This document shows, piece by piece, positions 34,671-44,097 of a stretch of DNA of 64,000 nucleotides (within the stretch, counting starts at the first letter, position 1; every line of letters begins with the position of its first letter). Origin of the DNA: Bacteroides cellulosilyticus (lineage in GTDB: Bacteria; Bacteroidota; Bacteroidia; Bacteroidales; Bacteroidaceae); contig NZ_CP081903.1 in assembly GCF_020091405.1 (NCBI RefSeq), positions 6,138,501-6,202,500 of the forward strand, given 5' to 3'. A model generated the notes under the pieces. It ran no database searches. It had not been told where the DNA came from and saw nothing but the letters and a program-made list of their open reading frames with translations. The position numbers and the translations under genes are program-made.

Positions 34671-36365
34671 ATGGAATGGATAATAAACCAGCTCAGGGAG
34701 CGCCCCGAACTTGCCATATTCCTCACCCTGTTCCTGGGGTTCTGGCTTGGCAAGCTACGCATCGGGAAGTTCAGCTTGGGGACGGTCACAAGCGTACTGC
34801 TTGTAGGCGTATTGGTAGGACAGTTGAAGATTGACGTGCCAGGCCCCATCAAATCCGTGTTCTTTCTTCTCTTTCTGTTCGCCGTCGGGTATAAAGTAGG
34901 GCCGCAGTTCTTCCGCGGACTGAAAAAAGACGGACTCCCCCAGGTAGGCTTTGCCGTACTGATGTGTGTATCCGTATTGGTAGTGACCTGGCTTCTCGCC
35001 CTCGTGATGGGCTACAATCCCGGTGAAGCCGCCGGATTACTGGCAGGTTCGCAAACCATCTCCGCCGTCATCGGAGTAGCCGAAGACACCATGGCAAACA
35101 TGGGACTGGACGAAGCGCAACGCCAAAGTTATATCAATATCATCCCCGTATCTTATGCAGTGACTTACGTTTTCGGTACGGCAGGTTCAGCCTGGGTACT
35201 CTCCTCCCTCGGTCCCAAACTATTGGGCGGATTGGAAAAAGTAAAAGCCGCCTGCAAAGAACTGGAAGCCAAAATGGGTAGTTCCGAGGCAGACGAACCA
35301 GGATTTATGCACGCCGCACGCCCTGTAACCTTCCGCGCCTACAAGATAGAAAACGAATGGTTCAAACAAGGCCGCCGGGTGATAGACCTGGAAATGTACT
35401 TCCAGAAAGATGGTAAACGCCTGTTTGTAGAGCGTCTGCGCAAGCAAGGAGTCGTTCGGGATGTAGCCCCGAATACCGTATTGAATATAGGAGACGAAGT
35501 CGTTCTCAGCGGACGCCGTGAATTCGTTATCGGCGAAGAGGACTGGATAGGCGAAGAAGTACAGGACGCGCAGTTACTCGATTTCCCGGCAGAAACGTTA
35601 CCTGTCACGGTCACAAAGAAAACGTTCGCCGGAAAGACTGTGGCGAATATCCGCCGGCATAAATTCATGCATGGCGTCAGCATCCGCAGCATCAAGCGTG
35701 CGGGAATTGAAATACCTGTACTGGCACAGACCAAATTGGATGCCGGCGACGTCATCGAAGTAGTAGGCACCAAACAGGAAGTGGAAAGTGCCGCTGTACA
35801 AATAGGATATGTGGATCGGCCTACCCACCAAACGGATATGATATTCGTTGGATTAGGTATTCTGATAGGTGGTTTGTTCGGTGCATTATCCATCCACATC
35901 GGTGGTGTTCCCATCAGTCTGAGTACGAGTGGAGGCGCATTGATAGCCGGATTATTCTTCGGCTGGCTACGCAGCAAGCATCCTACGTTCGGACGTATCC
36001 CCGAAGCTTCCCTGTGGGTACTGAATAATGTAGGGCTGAATATGTTCATCGCTGTAGTGGGAATAGCCGCCGGACCGAGTTTCGTACAAGGCTTCCGGGA
36101 TGTCGGACTCAGTTTGTTCATTGTAGGTGCCATAGCCACTACCCTGCCGTTGATTATCGGTTTGTTGCTTGCAAAGTACATCTTCAAGTTCCATCCCGCC
36201 ATTGCCCTGGGGTGCTGCGCCGGAGCACGTACTACAACAGCCGCACTGGGAGCGATACAAGATGCAGTGGAGAGTGAGACGCCTGCACTGGGTTATACGG
36301 TGACGTATGCCGTAGGAAATACCTTATTGATAATATGGGGTGTTGCCATTGTGCTCATGGTTTAA
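34671..36365 (+). CDS. aspT: Aspartate:alanine antiporter (AspT, AAE family)
   Basis: I chose the ATG at 34671, because translation from upstream gives a Lys/Arg-rich stretch that is not part of the family. The 564-residue protein has membrane helices on both sides (about residues 12-30, 36-60, 65-82, 95-115 and 155-180; then 385-560) around a soluble loop with two TrkA_C-like domains ([37 protein letters not shown]). This is the AspT layout. It exchanges external aspartate for internal alanine. The next gene encodes aspartate 4-decarboxylase, so the two form the known decarboxylation-antiport cycle that generates proton motive force. Confidence 0.92.
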   Translation: MEWIINQLRERPELAIFLTLFLGFWLGKLRIGKFSLGTVTSVLLVGVLVGQLKIDVPGPIKSVFFLLFLFAVGYKVGPQFFRGLKKDGLPQVGFAVLMCVSVLVVTWLLALVMGYNPGEAAGLLAGSQTISAVIGVAEDTMANMGLDEAQRQSYINIIPVSYAVTYVFGTAGSAWVLSSLGPKLLGGLEKVKAACKELEAKMGSSEADEPGFMHAARPVTFRAYKIENEWFKQGRRVIDLEMYFQKDGKRLFVERLRKQGVVRDVAPNTVLNIGDEVVLSGRREFVIGEEDWIGEEVQDAQLLDFPAETLPVTVTKKTFAGKTVANIRRHKFMHGVSIRSIKRAGIEIPVLAQTKLDAGDVIEVVGTKQEVESAAVQIGYVDRPTHQTDMIFVGLGILIGGLFGALSIHIGGVPISLSTSGGALIAGLFFGWLRSKHPTFGRIPEASLWVLNNVGLNMFIAVVGIAAGPSFVQGFRDVGLSLFIVGAIATTLPLIIGLLLAKYIFKFHPAIALGCCAGARTTTAALGAIQDAVESETPALGYTVTYAVGNTLLIIWGVAIVLMV

Positions 36366-36373
36366 ACGATAAA

Positions 36374-36650
36374 TCTTCATCAGATGAAGAGCTAATATCT
36401 GCGATATGGAGAACTAATATCTGCGATGCAAGAAACTAATCCCCGGAGTGCAAGAAACTAATCCCGGAGATGCATATAATTATTCATACAACAATTGTTG
36501 TAAGAAAGTATTATAACTATTGTAAGATAGTATAACAGCTATTGTAAGAAACAATAATAATTATAGTATGAATAATTTCTTGCAACGCAGATATTAGTTT
36601 CTTGCAACGCAGAGATTAGTTTCCTGCAGCCGCAAGATTAGTTTACCGCA
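36374..36650. repeat. Inverted array with 22-bp period between aspT and asdA
   Basis: Left half (36390-36472): four related 22-base units containing CTAATATCTGCGAT or AAGAAACTAATCCC. Right half (36576-36650): units of 22 bases such as TTTCTTGCAACGCAGATATT, in the opposite orientation. Between them lies an AT-rich centre with ACAATTGT palindromes. The arms are complementary at the CTAAT/ATTAG words. No ORF or clear promoter is visible in this gap. Confidence 0.8.
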
Positions 36651-36689
36651 CCCGAAGAATTTATAAGATACAAACTTAAACTTAACAAT

Positions 36690-38300
36690 ATGGATACTAA
36701 GAATTTTGAAAAGAAAATGGAGACCATCAGCCCATTCGAGCTGAAGAATCAATTGATCGATATGGCTGATGAAAGCCTGAAGAAAACTGCCCGCACCATG
36801 CTGAACGCCGGACGCGGTAACCCTAACTGGATTGCTACCACCCCTCGCGAGGCCTTCTTCCTCCTGGGACAGTTCGGACTGGAAGAATGTCGCCGCGTCA
36901 TGAACCTCCCCGAAGGCATTGCCGGCATTCCCGAAAAGTCCGGCATTGCCTCCCGCTTCGAAGCATTCCTCAAAAAAAACAATACCGCCCACGGCGCCAA
37001 ACTCCTGGAGCAAACCTATAACTACCTGTTAATGCAACATGCCGCCGACCCCGACTCCCTGGTGCATGAATGGGCAGAAGCCATCATCGGCGACCAGTAC
37101 CCTGTGCCCGACCGCATCCTGCATTTCACCGAAATACTGGTACAAGATTATCTGTCACAGGAAATGTGCGACAACCGCCCTCCACGCGGCACATTCGACC
37201 TCTTTGCCACCGAAGGCGGAACCGCCGCCATGTGTTACCTCTTCGACTCCCTTCAGGAAAACTTCCTGCTGGACAAAGGTGACGGCATCGCCCTTATGGT
37301 GCCCGCCTTCACTCCTTATATCGAAATTCCGCAACTGAGCCGCTACCAGTTCAACATGATAGAGCTGCATGCCGACCGTATGACGGACGACGGGTTCCAC
37401 CTCTGGCAATACAATGACAAGGACATCGACCGTCTGAAAGATCCCTCCATCAAAGCGCTCTTCGTGACCAACCCCAGCAATCCGCCCAGTTATGCCCTCA
37501 GTCCGGAGACAATGGCACGCATTGTCAATATCGTGAAGAATGATAACCCGAACCTGATGGTTATCACGGATGATGTATACGGCACATTCAGCCCGCACTT
37601 CCGCTCATTCATGGCTGAACTGCCGCACAATACGCTTTGCGTCTATTCCTTCTCCAAATATTTCGGAGCTACCGGCTGGCGTGATGCCGTCATTGCCCTG
37701 CACGAAGACAACATTTACGACAAGCAAATCGCTCGCCTGCCGGAAGATAAACGCAATGCGCTGAACCGCCGTTACTCAAGTCTGACCCTGCAACCCGAAA
37801 AAATGAAGTTCATCGACCGCATGGTAGCCGACAGCCGACAGGTTGCACTGAACCATACCGCCGGCCTGTCATTGCCTCAACAGATGCAAATGAGTTTATT
37901 CGCTTCCTTCGCCCTGCTGGATAAGGAAAATAAATATAAACTGAAGATGATGGAAATCATTGAAAAGCGTCTGCACGCCTTGTGGGATAATACGGGATTC
38001 ACGTTGATAAAAGACCCGCTCCGCGTAGGGTATTATACGGAGATCGACATGCTGGTATGGGCAAAGAAATTCTATGGAGATGATTTCGTAGAATACCTGA
38101 AACGTACCTACAGCCCGCTGAACGTCGTATTCCGCCTGGCGAAAGAAACGTCTCTCGTCCTGCTGAACGGCGGTGGCTTCGACGGTCCGGAATGGAGCAT
38201 ACGCGCCTCGCTTGCCAACCTGAACGAAAAGGACTATGTGGTCATCGGCCAGGGCATCAAGCGGATTCTTGACGAATACGCGAAAAGTTACAAGCTATAA
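36690..38300 (+). CDS. asdA: Aspartate 4-decarboxylase (bifunctional aspartate aminotransferase type)
   Basis: The 536-residue protein has the fold-type I aminotransferase pattern: NAGRGNPNWIATTPREAF, FATEGGTAAMCYLFDSL, LFVTNPSNPPSY, VITDDVYGTF, and VYSFSKYFGATGWR with the PLP lysine. It is longer than ordinary aspartate aminotransferases, as expected for AsdA, which decarboxylates L-aspartate to L-alanine and CO2. It is paired with aspT. The last five codons already belong to the TACAAGCTA word array that continues in the 3' flank, so the C-terminal KSYKL may have been acquired with that repeat. Confidence 0.93.
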   Translation: MDTKNFEKKMETISPFELKNQLIDMADESLKKTARTMLNAGRGNPNWIATTPREAFFLLGQFGLEECRRVMNLPEGIAGIPEKSGIASRFEAFLKKNNTAHGAKLLEQTYNYLLMQHAADPDSLVHEWAEAIIGDQYPVPDRILHFTEILVQDYLSQEMCDNRPPRGTFDLFATEGGTAAMCYLFDSLQENFLLDKGDGIALMVPAFTPYIEIPQLSRYQFNMIELHADRMTDDGFHLWQYNDKDIDRLKDPSIKALFVTNPSNPPSYALSPETMARIVNIVKNDNPNLMVITDDVYGTFSPHFRSFMAELPHNTLCVYSFSKYFGATGWRDAVIALHEDNIYDKQIARLPEDKRNALNRRYSSLTLQPEKMKFIDRMVADSRQVALNHTAGLSLPQQMQMSLFASFALLDKENKYKLKMMEIIEKRLHALWDNTGFTLIKDPLRVGYYTEIDMLVWAKKFYGDDFVEYLKRTYSPLNVVFRLAKETSLVLLNGGGFDGPEWSIRASLANLNEKDYVVIGQGIKRILDEYAKSYKL

Positions 38301-38386
38301 GCTACAAGCTACGAGCTACGAGCTACAAGTGGGCTGCGCTATAATGCCGCAAGGTACTTGTAGCTCGTAACTCGTAGCCCAGTCAC
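38286..38386. repeat. Inverted array of the word CTACGAG across the end of asdA
   Basis: Left arm TACAAGCTATAAGCTACAAG and following copies of GCTACGA; right arm CTTGTAGCTCGTAACTCGTA. The word is the same as at 34344-34461. It probably also works as a terminator between two converging genes. Confidence 0.7.
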
Positions 38387-38393
38387 TTCTTCC

Positions 38394-39707
38394 CTATGGG
38401 AAGATTATGCGGAAGCGTGTCAACCCATCACTGTACGTGCGTAAAGAGAACGTACACCCATGACGGGTAAGCACCTCGCGAATAAACACCAGACCGATTC
38501 CCTGCCCGTTCGGTTTGGTGGAAAAGAAGGGACTGAAGAGCTTTGCTTCAGTCTCTTTTGTTATACCGGGGCCATTATCTACCACTTCAATCGTGGTAGG
38601 AGCGATTGTACGGACTACAACCCTACCCTGCTGGATCGTTCCTTCGGGCGCATGTTCGATACTTTCCGCAGCATTCTTGATAATATTCACCAATACCTGT
38701 TCCAGCAATGCCGCATCAAAGCGTACCGGTTCCAGCTTCGGATCACATTCCAGCCAGAGAAGAATATTCCGGTCGTTGCACATACCCTCCATAAAGCGTT
38801 TACACATGGAGGCCAATTCATTCAGTTTGCCTGTAGCCAAGGTGGGCTCAGGAATTTTCACGACATCGGCAAAACGGGTGATAAAGCGACTCATAGAGAA
38901 GCAACGCTCGGTACAAACGCGCATTACATCGCAGATATCCTCCATATCCTCTTCGGTGGAAAGGGCTTGCTCCACGGTATCGAGAGTAGATGTAATACCC
39001 GCCGTCGTATTGTTCACCTCGTGCGCAATCATGCGGATCACCTTCTCATACGCTTTCTTTTCAGCACGCATCACCTCGTCCGTCATCTTCTCTATCAGAT
39101 AGAAAGGATGATGAAAACCTCTGTCGATAAAGGAGGAATGGGTACATTTGTAGATATTCGAGTCATTCAGACGCACTACTGCCGTCTGATCTTTTGAGAT
39201 ATTCGCCAGTTCTTCAGCCAAAGGAGAGTCTATATTCTCTATTTTCTTTCCCATAATCTCTTCCAGACGTACTCCCATCATCTTCAATCCCATCGGATTG
39301 AGCTGGGATATTTCACCGTTCAGTGTGGTAATAACAACTCCCATCGGCGAAGCCTGGATTAGCAAGTCCAGAAAATGGTTTTGCTCGCGCAGACGCAAAC
39401 GTTCGTTCTTCAATTGCTCCATCATACGGTTGAACACATTTACAATGCGGTCCGCCTCGTATTGCCCTACTTTGCTGAGCCTGCTGCTGAAATCCTGTTC
39501 GCGCAGCAATTCCATACCGCTGCCGATAATATTCATCGGTTTCACAATCTTACGGTAGAAGATAAACAGGAACACCAGGATAAATGCAATGATTCCCTCT
39601 ACAATGTAGAGGTGCAACGGCTTCATCCCCTTTGCCAAGTAGAGAAGCACACCACCTAAACCCAGAAGGAAAAGGACAAGTATGGAGAAATAGAACTTTA
39701 TTCTCAC
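38394..39707 (-). CDS. Sensor histidine kinase partnered with the sigma-54 activator
   Basis: The 437-residue protein has two membrane helices in residues 1-55, almost no periplasmic part, a HAMP-like stretch and a PAS domain (LIQASPMGVVITTLNGEI). The HisKA motif is MIAHEVNNTTAGI and the HATPase_c has NIIKNAAESI, VDNGPGI and SFFSTKPNGQGIGL-like boxes. The layout is NtrY/ZraS-like. The start codon is GTG and overlaps the TGA of the regulator gene, so it is translated with it. With only a minute periplasmic part it probably senses a membrane or cytoplasmic signal. Confidence 0.9.
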   Translation of the reverse strand: MRIKFYFSILVLFLLGLGGVLLYLAKGMKPLHLYIVEGIIAFILVFLFIFYRKIVKPMNIIGSGMELLREQDFSSRLSKVGQYEADRIVNVFNRMMEQLKNERLRLREQNHFLDLLIQASPMGVVITTLNGEISQLNPMGLKMMGVRLEEIMGKKIENIDSPLAEELANISKDQTAVVRLNDSNIYKCTHSSFIDRGFHHPFYLIEKMTDEVMRAEKKAYEKVIRMIAHEVNNTTAGITSTLDTVEQALSTEEDMEDICDVMRVCTERCFSMSRFITRFADVVKIPEPTLATGKLNELASMCKRFMEGMCNDRNILLWLECDPKLEPVRFDAALLEQVLVNIIKNAAESIEHAPEGTIQQGRVVVRTIAPTTIEVVDNGPGITKETEAKLFSPFFSTKPNGQGIGLVFIREVLTRHGCTFSLRTYSDGLTRFRIIFP

Positions 39708-41065
39708 TTTTCTGTGACTGTTATATTAAACTTTTCCAGTCGGCGATAGAGGGCGGCACGACTAATGCCGAGCGTCATAGCTACCTGACTGAGATTTCCC
39801 TTATGGCGATCGAGCGCCTGCAAAATAGTCTGACGCTCTATTTCATCCAGCGTCATGCCTGCCAGAGACGATGCGTCCGAAGCCTTCACCGGTTCATCAT
39901 GGCGCAGATATTGTGCGTCAAAATCCGAAGCATCCAGCGTCGGTTTTCCGCTGACGAGGATCGTACGCTCTACCAAATTCTTCAATTCACGAATATTTCC
40001 CGGATAAGGCAAGCGGGAAAGGAAGTTCAGGGCATCTGCCGAGAATTCCGTGCGGGGCAGTCCGTTAAGCTCTGCCTGGCGGTCGGCAAAGTGGCGTGCC
40101 AGCAAAGGAATATCTTCACGGCGTTCGCGAAGGGATGGCAACTTAACGGTTATCAGGTTGATACGATAAAACAAATCTTCGCGGAATGTGCGTTCCGATA
40201 CCATCTTACGGAGGTCGGCATTGGTGGCGGATACCACACGGATATCCGTCTTGCGGGGACGGCTGTCTCCCAGCACTTCAAACGTCTGATCCTGCAATAC
40301 ACGAAGCAGTTTCACCTGGCAGGAAGGATCGAGGTCACCAATTTCATCCAGGAAGATAGTACCCTTGTTGGCAAGTTCAAAGCGTCCTATACGGTCTGTT
40401 GTCGCATCCGTAAAAGCCCCTTTCTTATGGCCGAACATTTCGCTTTCAAAAAGGCTCTGCGAGATACCGCCCAGGTTGACCTTTACAAACGGCTGTTTCA
40501 CCCGCTGGCTGTTGATGTGGATGGCTTCGGCAATCAACTCCTTACCCGTTCCACTCTCACCGGTAATCAGTACCGAGGCATTGGTACGCGCAATGCGTGC
40601 CACCGTATTCAGCACTTCCATCAATCCCTGAGATTTTCCGATGATATGGCTGCGGTTCAGCGTCTCGCTCTGTTCTTCCGGTGCATTTTTCGGGACGGCA
40701 GTCAGTTCAAGGGCTGTCTCGATGCGTTGCAGCAAAGCGGCATTGTTCCACGGCTTCGTGATAAAGTCGAACGCGCCTGCCTGCATACCCTGCACGGCAA
40801 GTTGTATACTCCCCCATGCTGTCATCAGGATAACGGGTACATCGGGGCGGAATATTTTCACTTGCTTCAGCAGAGTCAATCCTTCTTCTCCCGTTGTGGA
40901 AAGGGTGAAGTTCATGTCCATCAAAATGAGGGCAGGTGCCTCGGCACGCACCACATCCATTGCTTCGCGCGGTCCGGGAACAGTTTGCGCTTCATATCCT
41001 GCACGTTTCAGCATAAAACTGAGGGAAGAACGTACGGCACTATCATCGTCGATTATCAGTATCAT
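39704..41065 (-). CDS. Sigma-54-dependent response regulator (NtrC family)
   Basis: I chose the ATG at 41065, which gives MILIIDDDSAVRSSL; the longer frame would need a TTG. The 453-residue protein has a receiver domain (phosphoacceptor Asp in LILMDMNFTL), an AAA+ domain with Walker A GESGTGKELIAEAIH, the sigma-54-contact loop GAFTDA in place of the usual GAFTGA, Walker B TIFLDEIGDL, and a Fis-type helix-turn-helix at the C-terminus (GNLSQVAMTLGISRAALYRRL). It activates RNA polymerase with sigma-54. The obvious target is the tolC gene upstream, which has a consensus sigma-54 promoter. Confidence 0.93.
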   Translation of the reverse strand: MILIIDDDSAVRSSLSFMLKRAGYEAQTVPGPREAMDVVRAEAPALILMDMNFTLSTTGEEGLTLLKQVKIFRPDVPVILMTAWGSIQLAVQGMQAGAFDFITKPWNNAALLQRIETALELTAVPKNAPEEQSETLNRSHIIGKSQGLMEVLNTVARIARTNASVLITGESGTGKELIAEAIHINSQRVKQPFVKVNLGGISQSLFESEMFGHKKGAFTDATTDRIGRFELANKGTIFLDEIGDLDPSCQVKLLRVLQDQTFEVLGDSRPRKTDIRVVSATNADLRKMVSERTFREDLFYRINLITVKLPSLRERREDIPLLARHFADRQAELNGLPRTEFSADALNFLSRLPYPGNIRELKNLVERTILVSGKPTLDASDFDAQYLRHDEPVKASDASSLAGMTLDEIERQTILQALDRHKGNLSQVAMTLGISRAALYRRLEKFNITVTEK

Positions 41066-41103
41066 AAGATTTCGTTGTTTTATGGTTTGCAAAAATAACT
41101 ATT

Positions 41104-41190
41104 TTAACCACAGAGGACACAGAGGACACAGAGTTTTTTCAATATATTTTCTTTACCTCTGTGTTCTCTGTGCCCTCCGTGGTGAAATTA
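41104..41190. repeat. Inverted array of the word CACAGAGGA between tolC and the regulator gene
   Basis: ACCACAGAGGACACAGAGGA on the left is mirrored by CCTCTGTGTTCTCTGTGCCC on the right, which reaches the tolC stop codon. It may act as terminator or processing hairpin inside the tolC-regulator-kinase unit. Confidence 0.75.
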
Positions 41191-42681
41191 TCCTCTCACA
41201 ATTTCTTCAAAGTCCGCCTCCAGTTCACAATTCCGTTCAAAATCCCAAAGTGTCAGACTGCGGATCTGATAGAAATAGTACCAATAATAATAAAGCTCGG
41301 AAATATGTTTCTGTCTTGCTTCATCTTTTGATTTCTGTGCGTCGTTCAGGTCCAGCGTACTGATTTGTCCGATCATAAAGGTTTCCACACTGGTTTTATA
41401 ACGTTTCTCGGCAATGCCGTCAGCTTCCTGTGCAATACCCAATTGTTGTGCCTGATTATTGAAGTTCGCTACGAGCAGGAAGATATCCTGATTGAAGTCC
41501 ATCTGTTCCTGACGGATTCTGGAAAGCACCACTTCACGGTTACTCTTTGCCACACGTACTTTTCCTCGGCGTTTTCCCCAGTCCAAGATAGGTACTTTCA
41601 CACCTACCTGCACAATCTGATTATCAAGCAGCCCCTTGTAAGCGGAAGTCAAATCACGATCCTGCCCTGTATAACCCACACTGGCAAACAGGTCAATGCT
41701 GCGCAAATTTCCGCGAGCCGTAGCTACTTCATAGTCCGCTTCCAACTGACGACGACGGATATTCTGTGCAAACGAGTTCCGATCCAGAGCTTTGTTCAAT
41801 ACAAGATTATATTCCATCTTCATATCCGGTGCAGAAGTCGGCAACATCGGATTCAGGCTCTCGTCTTCCGACAAACCGAGGAACGAACGCAACTGGAACA
41901 TTTTCGCATTCAGGTTACTCTCCGCTTCCGTCACATCCGCCTTGCCTTGCAAAGCATTCAATTTCAACTGCAACAGGTCATTTTCAGAAATCTGCCCCAT
42001 CTTGCGCTTTGCCACTGCCACTTCATAGAGGCGGTCAGCATTCACTTTATTCTGGTGAGCAGTTTTCAAATTTTCTTTAGCCAGCAGCAGATTGAAAAAA
42101 TAAGTGATTGTCTTCATCGTCACCTGTTCCGTAGCAGTGATAAAGGCTGCTTTTGCTTCCGCATATCTCACCGGTTCAATACGACGGTTCCATTTTAAGT
42201 TGTTCACTCCGAAAATAGGTTGCGACAATTCCAGGCTGACGGGGACGGACATAAACCGTTTATCTCCTCCTGAACCTAATTGCTTGATATATTCAAGAGA
42301 AGAGGCCAGTGACAATTTACCGCCCGTAAACCATAAGTTCTGGTCTATGGAGAGCGTTCCGGAAAGTCCCAGCGTATTGTTACGCACGAATGAGTAGGAA
42401 CCATCCGAGTTTTGATATCTACTGTAAGATTTATTGTAATTGGGTAAAGTACCGTTCAGATTCACTTCCGGTAACAGGTCGGCACGGAAAGTACGATATT
42501 CCCAGTATGAAGTCTTCAATTCATTCAGCGCTACGGCGGCATCCACTGACTGGGTACGTGCCAAAGCTATCGCTTCATTTAAAGTGATGAGACGTTCACG
42601 TTCGTTTGTCAATGTATCGTTCTGTGCAAAAGCGGCGAACGGAAATAGCATCCAAGCTGCGAGTAAAATATTCCTTTTCAT
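41188..42681 (-). CDS. TolC-family outer-membrane efflux protein
   Basis: The start is the ATG at 42681; the frame extends only to a TTG further upstream. The 497-residue protein has a signal peptide (about 1-19, ending AFAQ) and the duplicated alpha-helical OEP domain: LITLNEAIALARTQSVDAAVALNELK in the first half and KALDRNSFAQNIRRRQLEADYEVATA in the second, with MGQISENDLLQLKLNALQGK as an internal repeat of the tunnel helices. It would form the outer-membrane channel of a tripartite exporter. No membrane-fusion protein or pump gene is next to it. It is transcribed from a sigma-54 promoter. Confidence 0.88.
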   Translation of the reverse strand: MKRNILLAAWMLFPFAAFAQNDTLTNERERLITLNEAIALARTQSVDAAVALNELKTSYWEYRTFRADLLPEVNLNGTLPNYNKSYSRYQNSDGSYSFVRNNTLGLSGTLSIDQNLWFTGGKLSLASSLEYIKQLGSGGDKRFMSVPVSLELSQPIFGVNNLKWNRRIEPVRYAEAKAAFITATEQVTMKTITYFFNLLLAKENLKTAHQNKVNADRLYEVAVAKRKMGQISENDLLQLKLNALQGKADVTEAESNLNAKMFQLRSFLGLSEDESLNPMLPTSAPDMKMEYNLVLNKALDRNSFAQNIRRRQLEADYEVATARGNLRSIDLFASVGYTGQDRDLTSAYKGLLDNQIVQVGVKVPILDWGKRRGKVRVAKSNREVVLSRIRQEQMDFNQDIFLLVANFNNQAQQLGIAQEADGIAEKRYKTSVETFMIGQISTLDLNDAQKSKDEARQKHISELYYYWYYFYQIRSLTLWDFERNCELEADFEEIVRG

Positions 42682-42710
42682 GTTTATCAAAAAATAGTTG
42701 TAAACAGAAA

Positions 42711-42726
42711 AGCAAAGAGCGTGCCA
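42711..42726 (-). promoter_or_regulatory. Sigma-54 (-24/-12) promoter of tolC
   Basis: On the minus strand TGGCACGCTCTTTGCT matches the sigma-54 consensus TGGCAC(G)-N4-TTGC(A/T) exactly. Transcription would start near 42700, about 19 bases before the ATG. Confidence 0.88.
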
Positions 42727-42757
42727 AAGCGCCAGGATGCTTCTGGACAGGGGTGGG

Positions 42758-42796
42758 TGTTCATTATCGGACAGTGGGGATGTCCATTTCTGAACG
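42758..42796. promoter_or_regulatory. Paired upstream sites for the sigma-54 activator
   Basis: TGTCCGATAATGAACA (minus strand, 42773-42758) and TGTCCATTTCTGAACG (plus strand, 42781-42796) share the arms TGTCC and GAAC separated by 6 bases. The sites lie about 40-75 bases upstream of the -24 box and are 23 bases apart centre to centre, a spacing fit for activator dimers on one face of the helix. Confidence 0.6.
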
Positions 42797-42806
42797 GTGA
42801 GAGAAA

Positions 42807-42917
42807 TATGAAGTATGAAGTATAAGTATTAAGTATGAAGTATAAGCTGCGCCGTGACTCTGCATAGCTATACTTAATACTTCATACTTAATACTTAATA
42901 CTTCATACTTAATATTT
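42807..42917. repeat. Inverted array of the word AAGTATGAAGTAT downstream of hisB
   Basis: Left AAGTATGAAGTATAAGTATT, right TACTTAATACTTCATACTTA, centred on GCTGCGCCGTGACTCTGCAT. It probably terminates the his operon. Confidence 0.65.
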
Positions 42918-42920
42918 AGA

Positions 42921-44069
42921 TTAAAGCACTCCCTTCGAACTCGGCAATTCAAAGTGATAGATATCCCTCTTCACCGCCATCTTTATAGCGCGGGCCAGCG
43001 CTTTGAAAATACCTTCTATCTTATGGTGCTCGTTCTGGCCTTCCGCTTTTACATTCAGGTTCATCTTGGCAGCATCGCTCAGGGATTTGAAGAAATGCAG
43101 GAACATTTCTGTTGGCATCTCACCAATCTTTTCACGATTGAATTCTGCATCCCATACCAGCCAGGGACGTCCGCCGAAGTCCAGGCAAACCTGGCAAAGG
43201 CAGTCATCCATCGTCAGGGCATAGCCATAACGCTCGATACCACGCTTGTTGCCCAATGCCTGATAGATGCAATCGCCTAATGCAATCGCAGTGTCTTCTA
43301 TGGTGTGATGCTCATCTACTTCCAGATCGCCTTTCACATGGATCGTCAGGTCCAGACCACCATGCTTTCCTATTTGCTCCAGCATGTGGTCGAAGAAACC
43401 CAGTCCGGTATGGATGTCGCAGGCACCGTTACCATCCAGATTCAGAGACACGAAAATATCCGTTTCCTTTGTTGTGCGGCGTACTTCCGCTTTCCGTTCT
43501 CCGGCAAAAAGAAATTCGGCAATTTTATCCCAATCTTTCGTGACAAGGGCACATACCTCTTCCAGACCTTCGCAGGCAGCAGTTCCACCTTCGGATTCCA
43601 GCTTCAGCAATACAGTATCATCCTGCAAATAAATAGCCCGGCAACCCAAATTCTTAGCCAGTTCCACATCCGTCGGACGGTCACCGATAACGAAACTTCC
43701 GGCAAGATCGTACTCCGGATTATTCAGATACTTCGTCAACATCCCTGTGCGCGGCTTCCGGGTCGGTGCCATATCTTCCGGCATACTACGATCGATGAAG
43801 ATTTCATCAAACGTAATCCCTTCACCTTCTAGCGTCTTCATCATCAGGTTATGCGCAGGCCAGAAAGTTTCTTCCGGGAAAGAAGCCGTGCCCAAACCAT
43901 CTTGATTAGTCACCATCGCAAACTCGAAATCCAATTTGCTACGGATAAAACCGAGATTACGCATCACTTTGGGATAAAACTCCAACTTTTCCAGCGAATC
44001 CAACTGGTAATCTACGGGCGGTTCAATCACCAAAGTCCCGTCACGGTCTATAAATAATACTTTCTTCAT
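42921..44069 (-). CDS. hisB: Bifunctional histidinol-phosphatase / imidazoleglycerol-phosphate dehydratase
   Basis: The 382-residue protein is a fusion. Residues about 1-170 form a HAD-type phosphatase ([17 protein letters not shown] with nucleophile Asp; [18 protein letters not shown]). Residues about 190-382 form imidazoleglycerol-phosphate dehydratase ([33 protein letters not shown] and [16 protein letters not shown] with the Mn-binding His residues). It performs steps 6 and 8 of histidine synthesis. It is the last gene of the operon hisG-hisD-hisC-hisB. Confidence 0.95.
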   Translation of the reverse strand: MKKVLFIDRDGTLVIEPPVDYQLDSLEKLEFYPKVMRNLGFIRSKLDFEFAMVTNQDGLGTASFPEETFWPAHNLMMKTLEGEGITFDEIFIDRSMPEDMAPTRKPRTGMLTKYLNNPEYDLAGSFVIGDRPTDVELAKNLGCRAIYLQDDTVLLKLESEGGTAACEGLEEVCALVTKDWDKIAEFLFAGERKAEVRRTTKETDIFVSLNLDGNGACDIHTGLGFFDHMLEQIGKHGGLDLTIHVKGDLEVDEHHTIEDTAIALGDCIYQALGNKRGIERYGYALTMDDCLCQVCLDFGGRPWLVWDAEFNREKIGEMPTEMFLHFFKSLSDAAKMNLNVKAEGQNEHHKIEGIFKALARAIKMAVKRDIYHFELPSSKGVL

Positions 44070-44097
44070 GTACTCAAAAATTGTACTTTGTAAATTA

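Noticed and set aside
36374..36650. A CRISPR array between aspT and asdA
   Set aside because: The 22-base units follow one another without spacers and invert halfway.
39632..41098. A 488-codon plus-strand ORF opposite the sigma-54 regulator
   Set aside because: The minus-strand protein has every motif of the NtrC family, and the antisense frame has none.
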